Origin: Oscillospiraceae bacterium
GTDB taxonomy: Bacteria > Bacillota > Clostridia > Oscillospirales > UBA929
Assembly: GCA_009782215.1 (NCBI GenBank)
Contig: WRKO01000007.1
Span: 26,880 to 90,879 of the forward strand
Direction of reading: 5' to 3'
Length of the DNA: 64,000 bases
This document shows positions 1 through 7,758 of the stretch, piece after piece. The position numbers were made by a program, and so were the translations under genes. The notes beneath the pieces are model-generated. The model was not told where the DNA came from and ran no database searches. It saw only the letters and a program-made list of their open reading frames with translations. Each line of letters begins with the position of its first letter. Positions within the stretch are counted from its first letter, which is position 1.

Positions 1-384
1 GAAGCCCTCTCCGCCGAACAGGCCGCTCTTTATACCCTTGGTGACAGCCATTTTAAGCTCAACATTCGGCTGCGCGCAGAGGAACGCGCTCTTTTGGCAG
101 ACGTACGGGCCCTGCGACACGTCGAGCGCGACGATGTTCCCGGGGAAGGTGGACGCGAAGGTGATGGACTGCCCGTTTGCGGTTGCCGAGTACGTCGCCA
201 TAAACAGTGAGTCGCCGCTCAGCATACGGCCAAGCCCTCTCATCAGGCCGCCCTTCATGTTTGTTTCCATGTTAATCCCCGCCGACATCCATGTCATGCC
301 GCCGGACTGCGTGTAGATAGCCTCGCCGTTTTCCAAATCAACCGTCACCGCGGGCAGGTTCCCTCCAAAAATTTCGTACCGCAT
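1..384 (-). CDS. AIM24/TIGR00266 family protein, C-terminus cut by window edge
   Basis: The first 128 codons are present and the gene runs off the left edge of the window. The protein opens with MRYEIFGGNLPAVTVDL and continues with YTQSGGMTWMSAGINMETNMKG-type and LMRGLGRMLSGDSLFMATY-type segments, which are characteristic of the AIM24/TIGR00266 family, a soluble beta-structured family with no firmly established biochemical role in bacteria. The start is chosen because AAAGGGGA lies about seven bases upstream of the ATG. It follows the clostripain gene by 64 bases on the same strand with no terminator hairpin visible between them, so co-transcription is likely. The family call is firm and the function is unknown. 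Confidence 0.88.
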   Translation of the reverse strand, partial: MRYEIFGGNLPAVTVDLENGEAIYTQSGGMTWMSAGINMETNMKGGLMRGLGRMLSGDSLFMATYSATANGQSITFASTFPGNIVALDVSQGPYVCQKSAFLCAQPNVELKMAVTKGIKSGLFGGEGF

Positions 385-448
385 AATAATCCCCTTTCAA
401 CATAATATTTTTTGTTTTTTCCGTCCGTGAATCAAGAGTCCGGCGCGT

Positions 449-2668
449 TTAATCATACAACAAATATATCTCCCCGCTTTCCACCGTAAACATAGCCGCG
501 TCGGACAGATAGCTGTTGTTTCGCGCGTCAACCATCTCAAACATGAAGATATACAGGCCGTCGCCCAGCTCAGCCTCCGCAAACCGCGTGTTGGCGGTCA
601 CCGTCAGGCCGTTGCCCGCTATGATTGAAAAGTCCTCGTCTTCGTCGTCCATGTCAAACAGGACGTAATGCAGCGGTTCTATCACGTCGCCGGGGACAAG
701 CCGCCGAAGATTTCTGTCGCCCATGCCGTTTTCGTCAATGCCGCGCCGCGCGCCGAGTATTTTGTATTCCCCGGTATCGAAGGTATAGCTGACGCGGATA
801 GAGTATTCCTCTCCGTCCAGCAAAACCGGCACCGTGTAAACCTGAAAATCGTCTGATTCGTCGGTCAGCTCCATGTAGACAAGATGACCGTCAATGCTGC
901 CCCATACCCCGCGGAAATTATCCATGAACACGCCGGCGGCCCAGTCCGCGTCCAAATCGTTGTCCCGGCCGAGCATGAGGATGATATCGCTTTCCTCGTC
1001 GTAATAGGCGACGTAGCAATACACGCCTATCAGCTTATCGGCAAGCTCCGCTCCGAGGTTCAGCACCACATAGCCATCGTCCCTGTAAACGAGAGGAAAG
1101 TCCTCAAGGCCGTCGTTTACGGAGCTTGGCACGCTCCTTGTCTTGATCTCCTGCGTTTGCGCGTACCTTCGCGCTAAGTCCAGCACATAGCGCTCGCCCT
1201 CCGCGGAAAGGCTGCCCGTGATTTGAAACTCGTAAAACCATTGGAACGGGTCGTCGGCGCGCAGCGCGGCGAATCCCATCAAATCCATATAGTTTCCGTC
1301 AAAGCTGTAATACTTGGACAGGCCGCTCGCCCTGCCGCGCAGCGGGCCGGTTACTTGATAGATTACGCAGTCGTCCAGCGCGGCCAGCAGCGCGCGCCCA
1401 TACTCCGGGAGCAGGCTGTCCCCCGCTTGCCGCACAAGGTCGCCCAAGTCAACCATATTTGTGTAGCCTTGCCAGTCGTTGTTGCCGCCGTAGCTGACCG
1501 CGTTTCGCGCCGCCCGCCCGTATTCGCTGAAATAGGTTGGCGTGACGGTGGCGTATATCAGCGATTCGGCCCCGACGTCGTAATAGGCCGACATCAGCGC
1601 GTCTGCGCGGGACAAGTCCACCACCGAGAGCGTTACGTCGTCCACCAGCGACTGCCACCATGTTGATTCGGCCGCGCACGCGGCGTAATATGTATCGCAA
1701 ATGGCCTTCCCGAATTCCGCGCCGGACATGCCGGGGTTGTCGGTCAGCGCTTGAAACAGCCCCTCATAATCCCAGCCGATTCCGGGCTCCCATTCCTGCG
1801 AGGCGACCATATAGCGAGCCAAGCCGTTCAGCGTATCCGCCACGTCGATGGTTGCCATAAAGCAGGCGTCAAAGCCAATCAGCTCATAGGGCGGGTTTTC
1901 CTTCGAGGGGGTGTTGACCGCTTCAAAAGCCCGCCGTATGTCCGGCAAGGTCAGCGCGTCGAAACGATACCGTTCATCGAAGGCGACGCCGGCCACGCTT
2001 CCGCCGCCGTGATTCCAGAGTATCACAACCTGACGGTCGGCGGGGTAATTTATGTTGCAGAAACGCAGGAATTCTTCCAGCGTCCTGCTGTCGCCCATAT
2101 TGGCGCTGGGCCGCTGCTCTAAAAAGGTGAGTCCCGAGCTGTTATACAGATAACGGCTGTTGCTGTTCGCGTCCATGCCGTTGTGCCATCTGTTCGCGCC
2201 GCCCGCCTCAATCACGACGCTGACGTTGTCCGGGAGGCTCACCCGCATCATTTCCTCAAGGTCTTCGCTGGCAAACGCGCCGTTTGTTTCTAGGTCGCTG
2301 CCGCATAAGTACCAGTAAACCGCCCATGTTCCGTCGAAATCATCCCGCCGCTCCAGAATGCCGGGGCTGACCGGCGGCGTTTGCGCGGGCGTTGTTTCTG
2401 TAAAGGCGGGCGCGGCGTCCTCCGGCGCCGGGGCGTCGTCGCCGAAGATTATGGCCAAGACGACCAGCACCGCAACCGCTCCGAGTACAAACGTCCATCT
2501 GCGTTTCTTTTTTGGCGGCGTATGAAACTGGGGCGGCGCATAGTTCGGCGGCGGCGACCACGCCTGCTGATTTGGACGCGCGTCCTGCTGACCGTTCAGG
2601 CTCTTGCCGCATTTAGAGCAGAACGCCGACCCGTCCTGCATTGGATTCCCGCAGTGCCGACAAAACAT
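449..2668 (-). CDS. Zinc-ribbon, membrane-anchored clostripain-family (C11) cysteine peptidase
   Basis: The 739-residue protein has three parts. Residues 1-25 form a zinc ribbon (CxxC at Cys3/Cys6 and Cys17/Cys20). A proline-rich linker is followed by basic residues and one transmembrane helix (about residues 58-76). From about residue 110 a peptidase C11 domain follows, with the family landmarks WAVYWYLCGSDLE, the catalytic histidine in NHGGG (His220) and the catalytic cysteine in DACFMAT (Cys269). Peptidase C11 enzymes cleave after basic residues and often self-process. The topology suggests a cytoplasmic zinc ribbon and an extracytoplasmic protease, which is inferred from the charge distribution. 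The start has AGGAGG seven bases upstream. The C-terminal third (about 500-739) is not assigned to a named domain. Confidence 0.88.
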   Translation of the reverse strand: MFCRHCGNPMQDGSAFCSKCGKSLNGQQDARPNQQAWSPPPNYAPPQFHTPPKKKRRWTFVLGAVAVLVVLAIIFGDDAPAPEDAAPAFTETTPAQTPPVSPGILERRDDFDGTWAVYWYLCGSDLETNGAFASEDLEEMMRVSLPDNVSVVIEAGGANRWHNGMDANSNSRYLYNSSGLTFLEQRPSANMGDSRTLEEFLRFCNINYPADRQVVILWNHGGGSVAGVAFDERYRFDALTLPDIRRAFEAVNTPSKENPPYELIGFDACFMATIDVADTLNGLARYMVASQEWEPGIGWDYEGLFQALTDNPGMSGAEFGKAICDTYYAACAAESTWWQSLVDDVTLSVVDLSRADALMSAYYDVGAESLIYATVTPTYFSEYGRAARNAVSYGGNNDWQGYTNMVDLGDLVRQAGDSLLPEYGRALLAALDDCVIYQVTGPLRGRASGLSKYYSFDGNYMDLMGFAALRADDPFQWFYEFQITGSLSAEGERYVLDLARRYAQTQEIKTRSVPSSVNDGLEDFPLVYRDDGYVVLNLGAELADKLIGVYCYVAYYDEESDIILMLGRDNDLDADWAAGVFMDNFRGVWGSIDGHLVYMELTDESDDFQVYTVPVLLDGEEYSIRVSYTFDTGEYKILGARRGIDENGMGDRNLRRLVPGDVIEPLHYVLFDMDDEDEDFSIIAGNGLTVTANTRFAEAELGDGLYIFMFEMVDARNNSYLSDAAMFTVESGEIYLLYD

Positions 2669-2776
2669 AGTGACCTCCTACAAGCCCGTTTGCAGAACCA
2701 ATGATATTTCCGCTATCGGGAGATGGCACGCGTCGGAGCGCGAAAATTTTGTGGGGGATTATGTTGGCTTATGGCC

Positions 2777-2805
2777 AGTATAGCATCCGGCAAGATAAAA
2801 ATCAA
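2777..2805 (-). promoter_or_regulatory. Sigma-A promoter for the clostripain gene
   Basis: On the minus strand a -35 box TTGATT (2800-2805) and a -10 box TATACT (2777-2782) are separated by exactly 17 bases. The transcript would have a leader of about 100 bases before the clostripain start codon at 2668. The rest of the 2669-2933 gap shows no gene. Confidence 0.65.
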
Positions 2806-2905
2806 GAAAAAGATACGAATATTTCATATTTTTGGCATATATTGGCGGCAATCAGGCGGACAGACGGTATGGATTGGTCGTCCGCGGCGGCGTATGTAAT
2901 CGCAA

Positions 2906-2927
2906 ACAAAAAGCGCCGTCCGGCGCT
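2906..2927 (-). terminator. Rho-independent terminator after glnN
   Basis: On the minus strand AGCGCC and GGCGCT form a short GC-rich stem around a four-base loop, followed by TTTTTGTTT. It lies just after the glutamine synthetase stop codon and would end the lrp-aminotransferase-hisF-glnN transcript. Confidence 0.7.
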
Positions 2928-2933
2928 CTTTGC

Positions 2934-5009
2934 TTATATGACACTGTGCAGCAGCTCCGCGTAGCTTGGAAGGGGCCAGAGGGTTTTGGCGGTGAGCGTT
3001 TCCAGTTCGTCAGCGACCGCTCTCAGCTCCGTCATGGCGGGAAGTACGGCGTCGCGGTAGTATTCGGCGCGCGCGGGCCGAGCCTTGGAAACGGTTTCTT
3101 CCAGATGGGTCAGCCTGTCCAGCAAGCGGGCGGAGAGGTTGGAAAGGCGGGTGAGCAGATGTTCCTCCAGCGAACAGTTGAATCCGCCGCAGGCTTTCTT
3201 GCGTTTGAGCAGCTTGGCGGCTTCGTTTTGACCGGCGATGACCGCCGGGATGACGCCGCCCTTGACTAAGTCGGTCATGGTAAGGGCCTCTATGTGCAGC
3301 GTCTTGCAGTACCCTTCCATCAAAATCTCATGGCGCGAGGACAGCTCCGACCGCGAGTACACCTGATGGCGGGCAAACAGCTCCACGCTTTTGGGGGAGA
3401 TGAGGGAGGGAAACGCGTCCACGGCGGTTTTGAGGCTGCTCAGGCCGCGCCGCGCCGCCTCCGCCTGCCATTCCTCGGAATAGCTGTTGCCGTTGAAAAT
3501 AATCCGCTTATGCTTGCCGATGGTTTTCCGCGCAAGCGCCGCGAGGGCGCCGGTGAAGTCGTCGGCGGCTTCCAGCTCGTCGGCAAACCCGCGCAAAACC
3601 TCCGCCACGGCGGTGTTCAGAACGATGTTCGGCTCGGCGACCGAGAAGGACGATCCGGGCATACGGAACTCAAATCTGTTGCCGGTGAACGCGAACGGCG
3701 AGGTGCGGTTGCGATCCGCCACATCCTTGGGGAAATGGGGAAGCACCGTCACGCCGATTTCCATGTCGCATTTTTCTTTATTGCAATACTCCGCGCCAGA
3801 CTCCAAGGCCTCTAAAATCTCGGTCAGCTCGTCGCCGAGGAACATCGACACGATGGCGGGCGGCGCCTCGTTGGCGCCCAAGCGGCAATCGTTGCCCGCG
3901 CTGGCCACCGACGTGCGCAGCAAGTCCTGATATTCATCCACAGCCTTGATGACGGCCATCAAAAACAGCAAAAACTGCGCGTTTTCATACGGCGTTTCGC
4001 CCGGTTCGAGCAGGTTGACGCCGGTATCGGACGCCAGCGACCAGTTGATGTGCTTGCCGCTGCCGTTGACGCCGGCAAACGGCTTTTCATGCAGAAGGCA
4101 GGCAAGGCCGTGCTTATCGGCGATGCTTTTCATCAGCTCCATCGTAAGCTGGTTGTGGTCGGTGGCGGTATTGGTGGCGGTGAAAACGGGCGCAAGCTCG
4201 TGCTGGGCGGGCGCCGTTTCGTTGTGCTTGGTCTTGGCGTATACGCCCAGCTTCCAGAGCTCTTCGTCCAGCTCCTTCATAAAGGCGGACACACGGGGCT
4301 TGAGACAGCCGAAATAGTGGTCTTCCATCTCTTGGCCTTTGGGCGGGCGCGCGCCGAACAGCGTTCTGCCGGTGTAAACCAAATCCGGGCGTTTTAAGTA
4401 GCCCGCCTTGTCTATGAGGAAATATTCCTGTTCCGGCCCCGCCGTTGTGACGACCCGCCGCGCCGGTGTTTCGCCGAACAGGGCGAGGATGCGCCGCGCC
4501 TGCCGGTCGATGGCCTCCATTGAGCGGAGCAGGGGGGTTTTCTTATCCAGCGCCTCGCCGGAATAGGAGCAGAACACGGTGGGAATCATCAGCGCCCCGT
4601 CTTTGATGAACGCGTAGGAGGAGGTGTCCCAAACCGTATAGCCCCTCGCCTCAAAGGTTGCGCGAAGCCCGCCGGAGGGCAGGCTGGACGCGTCCGGCTC
4701 CCCGCGCACAAGTGAGCTGCCGGAGAACTCCATGATGACCCTGCCGTCCTCGGCGGGGGCGATAAAGCTGTCCAGCTTGCCCGCCGTGATGCCGGTCATC
4801 GGCTGGAACCAATGGGCAAAATGGGTGGCGCCCTTTTCCACCGCCCAGTCCTTCATCGTCTCGGCAATCACGTTGGCCGTTTCCAAATCCAAATGGGCGG
4901 ACTGACGCGCCGTCTCCTTCAGCGCGCCGTAAATCCCCGCGGGCAGGCGCTCCCGCATGACCGCGTCGCTGAACACCATACTGCCGAACAGCTCCGGGAT
5001 GTTTTTCAT
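2934..5009 (-). CDS. glnN: Glutamine synthetase type III
   Basis: The 691-residue protein has the size of type III glutamine synthetases (about 700 residues) rather than the type I size of about 450. It carries the GSIII-typical N-terminal block around GSMVFSD and the catalytic-core segments TKHNETAPAQHELAPVF, GVNGSGKHINWSL and NRTSPFAFTGNRFEFRMPG. The enzyme makes glutamine from glutamate, ammonia and ATP in the cytoplasm. The start codon is preceded by GGAGGGCGG. It lies 91 bases downstream of the hisF-like gene on the same strand, so it is probably the last gene of the Lrp/aminotransferase/HisF-like operon, and a terminator follows it. This operon groups nitrogen-assimilation functions. 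Confidence 0.95.
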   Translation of the reverse strand: MKNIPELFGSMVFSDAVMRERLPAGIYGALKETARQSAHLDLETANVIAETMKDWAVEKGATHFAHWFQPMTGITAGKLDSFIAPAEDGRVIMEFSGSSLVRGEPDASSLPSGGLRATFEARGYTVWDTSSYAFIKDGALMIPTVFCSYSGEALDKKTPLLRSMEAIDRQARRILALFGETPARRVVTTAGPEQEYFLIDKAGYLKRPDLVYTGRTLFGARPPKGQEMEDHYFGCLKPRVSAFMKELDEELWKLGVYAKTKHNETAPAQHELAPVFTATNTATDHNQLTMELMKSIADKHGLACLLHEKPFAGVNGSGKHINWSLASDTGVNLLEPGETPYENAQFLLFLMAVIKAVDEYQDLLRTSVASAGNDCRLGANEAPPAIVSMFLGDELTEILEALESGAEYCNKEKCDMEIGVTVLPHFPKDVADRNRTSPFAFTGNRFEFRMPGSSFSVAEPNIVLNTAVAEVLRGFADELEAADDFTGALAALARKTIGKHKRIIFNGNSYSEEWQAEAARRGLSSLKTAVDAFPSLISPKSVELFARHQVYSRSELSSRHEILMEGYCKTLHIEALTMTDLVKGGVIPAVIAGQNEAAKLLKRKKACGGFNCSLEEHLLTRLSNLSARLLDRLTHLEETVSKARPARAEYYRDAVLPAMTELRAVADELETLTAKTLWPLPSYAELLHSVI

Positions 5010-5058
5010 AATCCGCCCTCCTGTGATTTTTAGATAATTCAGCGTATGGCAGGGGTTG

Positions 5059-5085
5059 CGGGCGACCGGGGACGGCCGTCCCTAC
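5059..5085. repeat. Small GC-rich palindromic intergenic element
   Basis: Between hisF and glnN the sequence holds a perfect 14-base palindrome (5069-5082, GGGACGGCCGTCCC) inside a GC-rich stretch reading GCGACCGGGG and CCTACAA. The form resembles the small dispersed palindromic repeats seen in many Firmicute genomes. It could also act as an intercistronic hairpin, because no T run follows it. Confidence 0.4.
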
Positions 5086-5100
5086 AACCTTTGCGGAACG

Positions 5101-5886
5101 TCAAACGGCTGCCCACGGGTATATGGCAACGCCGTTTTCCTGTAAGTATTCTTTCAGCTCGCGGACGGTGTAGTTGCGCTCCATTCTCGGCGAATAGAGC
5201 ATACTGCTGATGATGGCGGCCTCCGCCCGGGTGGTTTTGAACAGCTCCTTCAGATGCTCCGGCTTGCCCGCGCCGCCTGAGGCAATCAGCGGAACCGTCA
5301 CGGCGGCCTCCGTTTTTTTCATCAGCTCAAGGTCGTAGCCCGCCAGCGTTCCGTCGCAGTCGATGCTGTTGACGCAGATTTCCCCGGCGCCGAGCGCCTG
5401 TCCGCGCCTGAGCCATTCCATCGCGTCCATCCCGGTCGCCAGCTTCGCGGCGTCGATATAGACCTCGTAGCCGCAAGGCATTTTCGTCTCCCGCCTGACT
5501 TGGGTGGAAAGGACGACGCTCTGCGGGCCGAACGCTTTGGCGGCGTCGGCGATAAGCTGGGGGTTGCGTACGGCCATTGAGTCGATGCTTACCTTATCCG
5601 CACCCGCTTCCAGCGCCAGACGCATATCGTCCAGAGTCTTAATCCCGCCGCCGACGGTGAACGGCACGGTGACACGGGCCGCCACCTTTCTGACCATCTC
5701 AATATCAATGGGACGCTTCTCGGCGCTGGCAAAGACGTCGAAGAAAATCAGCTCGTCAATCCCCGCCTCCATCATTGAGACGGCAAGCTCCTCGGCGGGA
5801 GCGACATCGATGTTGTCTTGGAACTGCTTTGCCTTCGTCACCCTTCCGTTGACGATATCGAAGCACGCGACCAATCTTTTGTTCAT
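5101..5886 (-). CDS. HisF-like (imidazole glycerol phosphate synthase cyclase-subunit) TIM barrel with altered active site
   Basis: The 261-residue protein aligns end to end with HisF: the N-terminal catalytic aspartate (Asp10 in ACFDIVNGRV), the phosphate-binding segments TVGGGIKT and IASGGAGK, the ADKVSIDS block and SIDCDGTLAGYDLELMKK are all there. HisF normally cyclises PRFAR with ammonia passed from HisH. The second catalytic aspartate, found in the IDAKR-type segment of known HisF proteins, is replaced by glutamine here (Gln129 in VLSTQVRR). No hisH or other histidine gene is nearby; the neighbours are an aminotransferase and glutamine synthetase. It may be a HisF paralogue with another job, or a variant HisF. 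The fold call is firm, the activity is not. AAAGGGGTAGGG precedes the ATG. Confidence 0.8.
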   Translation of the reverse strand: MNKRLVACFDIVNGRVTKAKQFQDNIDVAPAEELAVSMMEAGIDELIFFDVFASAEKRPIDIEMVRKVAARVTVPFTVGGGIKTLDDMRLALEAGADKVSIDSMAVRNPQLIADAAKAFGPQSVVLSTQVRRETKMPCGYEVYIDAAKLATGMDAMEWLRRGQALGAGEICVNSIDCDGTLAGYDLELMKKTEAAVTVPLIASGGAGKPEHLKELFKTTRAEAAIISSMLYSPRMERNYTVRELKEYLQENGVAIYPWAAV

Positions 5887-5943
5887 AACCCTACCCCTTT
5901 AACTTTCCGCACATCTTCCCCGCCGGAGACGGGGAGGATATCC

Positions 5944-7101
5944 TTATATTTTTTGTATAAAATTCCGCAGGCGGGAAAGCGCTTCTTTGATGTTGTCAAT
6001 CGAATACGCGTAGCAGCACCGCACATGGCCCTCGCCCGAATCGCCGAACGCCGTTCCGGGCACCACGGCCAGACGCGCCTCGTGCAGCAGGCGGTCGCAG
6101 AAGTCTTCGCTGGAAAGCCCGAACTGCTTGATGGACGGGAATAAGTAAAACGCGCCCTTTGCCTCAAAGCAGTCTATCCCCATCTCCCGCAGCTCTTTGA
6201 GCATAAAGCGCCGCCGGCCGTCGTATTCCTTCCGCATCGCCTCCACGCTGGGCGCGCCGCTGCGCAGGGCTTCGATTCCGGCGTACTGGGCGATGATGGG
6301 GGCGCACATAAGGACATACTGATGGATTTTGACCATCGCGGCAATCAAATCCGCCGGGCCGCAGACAAACCCCAAGCGCCAGCCCGTCATGGCAAACGCT
6401 TTGGAAAACCCGTTGATGACAATGGTTTTCTCCGCCATGCCCGGGAAAGACGCGATGGAGACGTGCGGCGCGTCCCCGTATGTCAGCTCGGAGTATATTT
6501 CGTCGCTGATGACCACCAAATCCCGCTCCCGCAGCACGGCGGCGACGGCTTCCAGCTCCGACCGCTCAAGAATCGCGCCGGTGGGATTGCACGGATAACT
6601 GAGCAGCACGGCCTTTGTCTTGGGCGTGAGGCGCGCTTCTATGTCGGCGGCGGTGACGCGGAAGCCGTTCTCCGCGCCCGTCGGAATCGTCACGGGAACG
6701 CCGCCCGCCATCACCACGCAGGGCTTATACGCCACAAAGCACGGCTCCACCAGCAAAACCTCGTCGCCGGGGTTGAGGAGGGCGCGCATCGCCACGTCGA
6801 TATCCTCGCTGGCGCCGACCGACACCATGACCTGCGTCTCCGCGTCGTAGCTCAGCCCGTACTTGGACATATACCGCGCAATCTCGCGGCGCAGCTCAAC
6901 CATGCCGGCATTGGCGCCGTAAGTGGTGCGCCGCCGCTCTAATGTATAGATGGCTTCCTCACGGATATGCCACGGCGTGGCGAAATCCGGCTCGCCCGTG
7001 CCGAGCGACACCACGTCCTTCATCGTCGCCGCCACGTCGAAAAACCTGCGGATGCCGGACGGGGGCATATCCTGTATGGTTTTGGCTATAAAATTTTTCA
7101 T
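5944..7101 (-). CDS. PLP-dependent class I/II aminotransferase
   Basis: The 385-residue protein is a fold-type I aminotransferase with the standard landmarks: LGTGEPDFATP near the N-terminus, TYGANAGMVELRREIA, SYPCNPTGA for PLP ring and phosphate contacts, VISDEIYSELTY, and the Schiff-base lysine in NGFSKAFAMTGWRLG. A C-terminal arginine for substrate carboxylate binding lies in GHVRCCYAYS. The subgroup resembles the YugH/PatA-type enzymes that act on aromatic amino acids or alanine, but substrate cannot be read from sequence. Its start codon overlaps the stop codon of the Lrp gene by four bases, so the two are translationally coupled, a pairing also seen in Bacillus (yugG-yugH). Confidence 0.93.
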   Translation of the reverse strand: MKNFIAKTIQDMPPSGIRRFFDVAATMKDVVSLGTGEPDFATPWHIREEAIYTLERRRTTYGANAGMVELRREIARYMSKYGLSYDAETQVMVSVGASEDIDVAMRALLNPGDEVLLVEPCFVAYKPCVVMAGGVPVTIPTGAENGFRVTAADIEARLTPKTKAVLLSYPCNPTGAILERSELEAVAAVLRERDLVVISDEIYSELTYGDAPHVSIASFPGMAEKTIVINGFSKAFAMTGWRLGFVCGPADLIAAMVKIHQYVLMCAPIIAQYAGIEALRSGAPSVEAMRKEYDGRRRFMLKELREMGIDCFEAKGAFYLFPSIKQFGLSSEDFCDRLLHEARLAVVPGTAFGDSGEGHVRCCYAYSIDNIKEALSRLRNFIQKI

Positions 7102-7586
7102 GGCGAGACAATCATCCTTTCGTCGCCGCCGTCCGCGTCGTCAAACATCACGCCGTGGTCTTTGTACCGTTTCATCACAAAATGGGTGGCGGTAGACAGG
7201 ATGGAATCAAGCGCCGAAAGCTTGTCGGAGACAAAATAGGATATATCCTTGATTGATTTCCCCTCAATCAGCACAGCCAAGTCATACCCGCCCGACATGA
7301 GGTAGACCGCCCGCACCTCGTCAAACCGGCCAATCCGCTCCGCGATATGGTTAAACCCCTGCCCGCGCGAGGGCGTCACCCTCACCTCAATCAGAGCGGT
7401 CAGGTCGTCCGAACCGGCGCGGTCCCGGTTGACAAACGCGCCGTAGCCGCAGATAATCTGCTCCCTCTCCAGCGCTTCAATCTCCTCGCGCACGGCGGTT
7501 TCCTCCAAGCCCAGCAGCACGGCAATCTCGCCGGGCGTGAGCTTGGCATCGCGCTCCAAGAGGGAAAGTATGTCCTTTCGCATCAT
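7098..7586 (-). CDS. Lrp/AsnC family transcriptional regulator
   Basis: The 162-residue protein has an N-terminal winged helix-turn-helix (LTPGEIAVLLGLEETAVREEIEAL split over residues about 15-38) and a C-terminal RAM ligand-binding domain (ALIEVRVTP to VMKRYKDHGV). Members sense amino acids and regulate transport and metabolism genes. The start at 7586 is chosen because AAAGGA lies eight bases upstream; a second ATG follows directly. It overlaps the aminotransferase gene by four bases and very likely regulates its own operon in response to an amino acid. Confidence 0.9.
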   Translation of the reverse strand: MMRKDILSLLERDAKLTPGEIAVLLGLEETAVREEIEALEREQIICGYGAFVNRDRAGSDDLTALIEVRVTPSRGQGFNHIAERIGRFDEVRAVYLMSGGYDLAVLIEGKSIKDISYFVSDKLSALDSILSTATHFVMKRYKDHGVMFDDADGGDERMIVSP

Positions 7587-7654
7587 GGGTTCATCCTTTC
7601 TGTTAGGCGGCCCTCCGCGCCTGTCCGGGCAAGGGGGCGGCCGTTGATACAAAT

Positions 7655-7682
7655 AAAGGCGCACCGTCTGGTGAGCGCCTTT
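7655..7682 (-). promoter_or_regulatory. Leader hairpin between the lrp promoter and lrp
   Basis: AAAGGCGC and GCGCCTTT pair, with an inner CACC/GGTG stem, and the minus strand continues ATTTGTAT. The hairpin sits only about 10 bases after the predicted transcription start and about 70 bases before lrp. It could be an attenuator of the lrp operon, or the terminator for transcripts arriving from the gene upstream that ends at 7759. Confidence 0.5.
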
Positions 7683-7696
7683 GTTCTGTCAGAAAA

Positions 7697-7725
7697 AGTA
7701 TACATCGCCGCCGCCATCCTGTCAA
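7697..7725 (-). promoter_or_regulatory. Sigma-A promoter for the lrp-aminotransferase-hisF-glnN operon
   Basis: On the minus strand a consensus -35 TTGACA (7720-7725) and a -10 TATACT (7697-7702) are spaced by exactly 17 bases. The next gene is lrp at 7586. Confidence 0.75.
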
Positions 7726-7758
7726 GTGATATTTTCATTTCTCTGTTCCGGCATACCG

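Noticed and set aside
5944..7101. Histidinol-phosphate aminotransferase, given the HisF-like neighbour
   Set aside because: The sequence fits the general YugH/PatA-type aminotransferases, and no other histidine gene is nearby, so hisC was not assigned.
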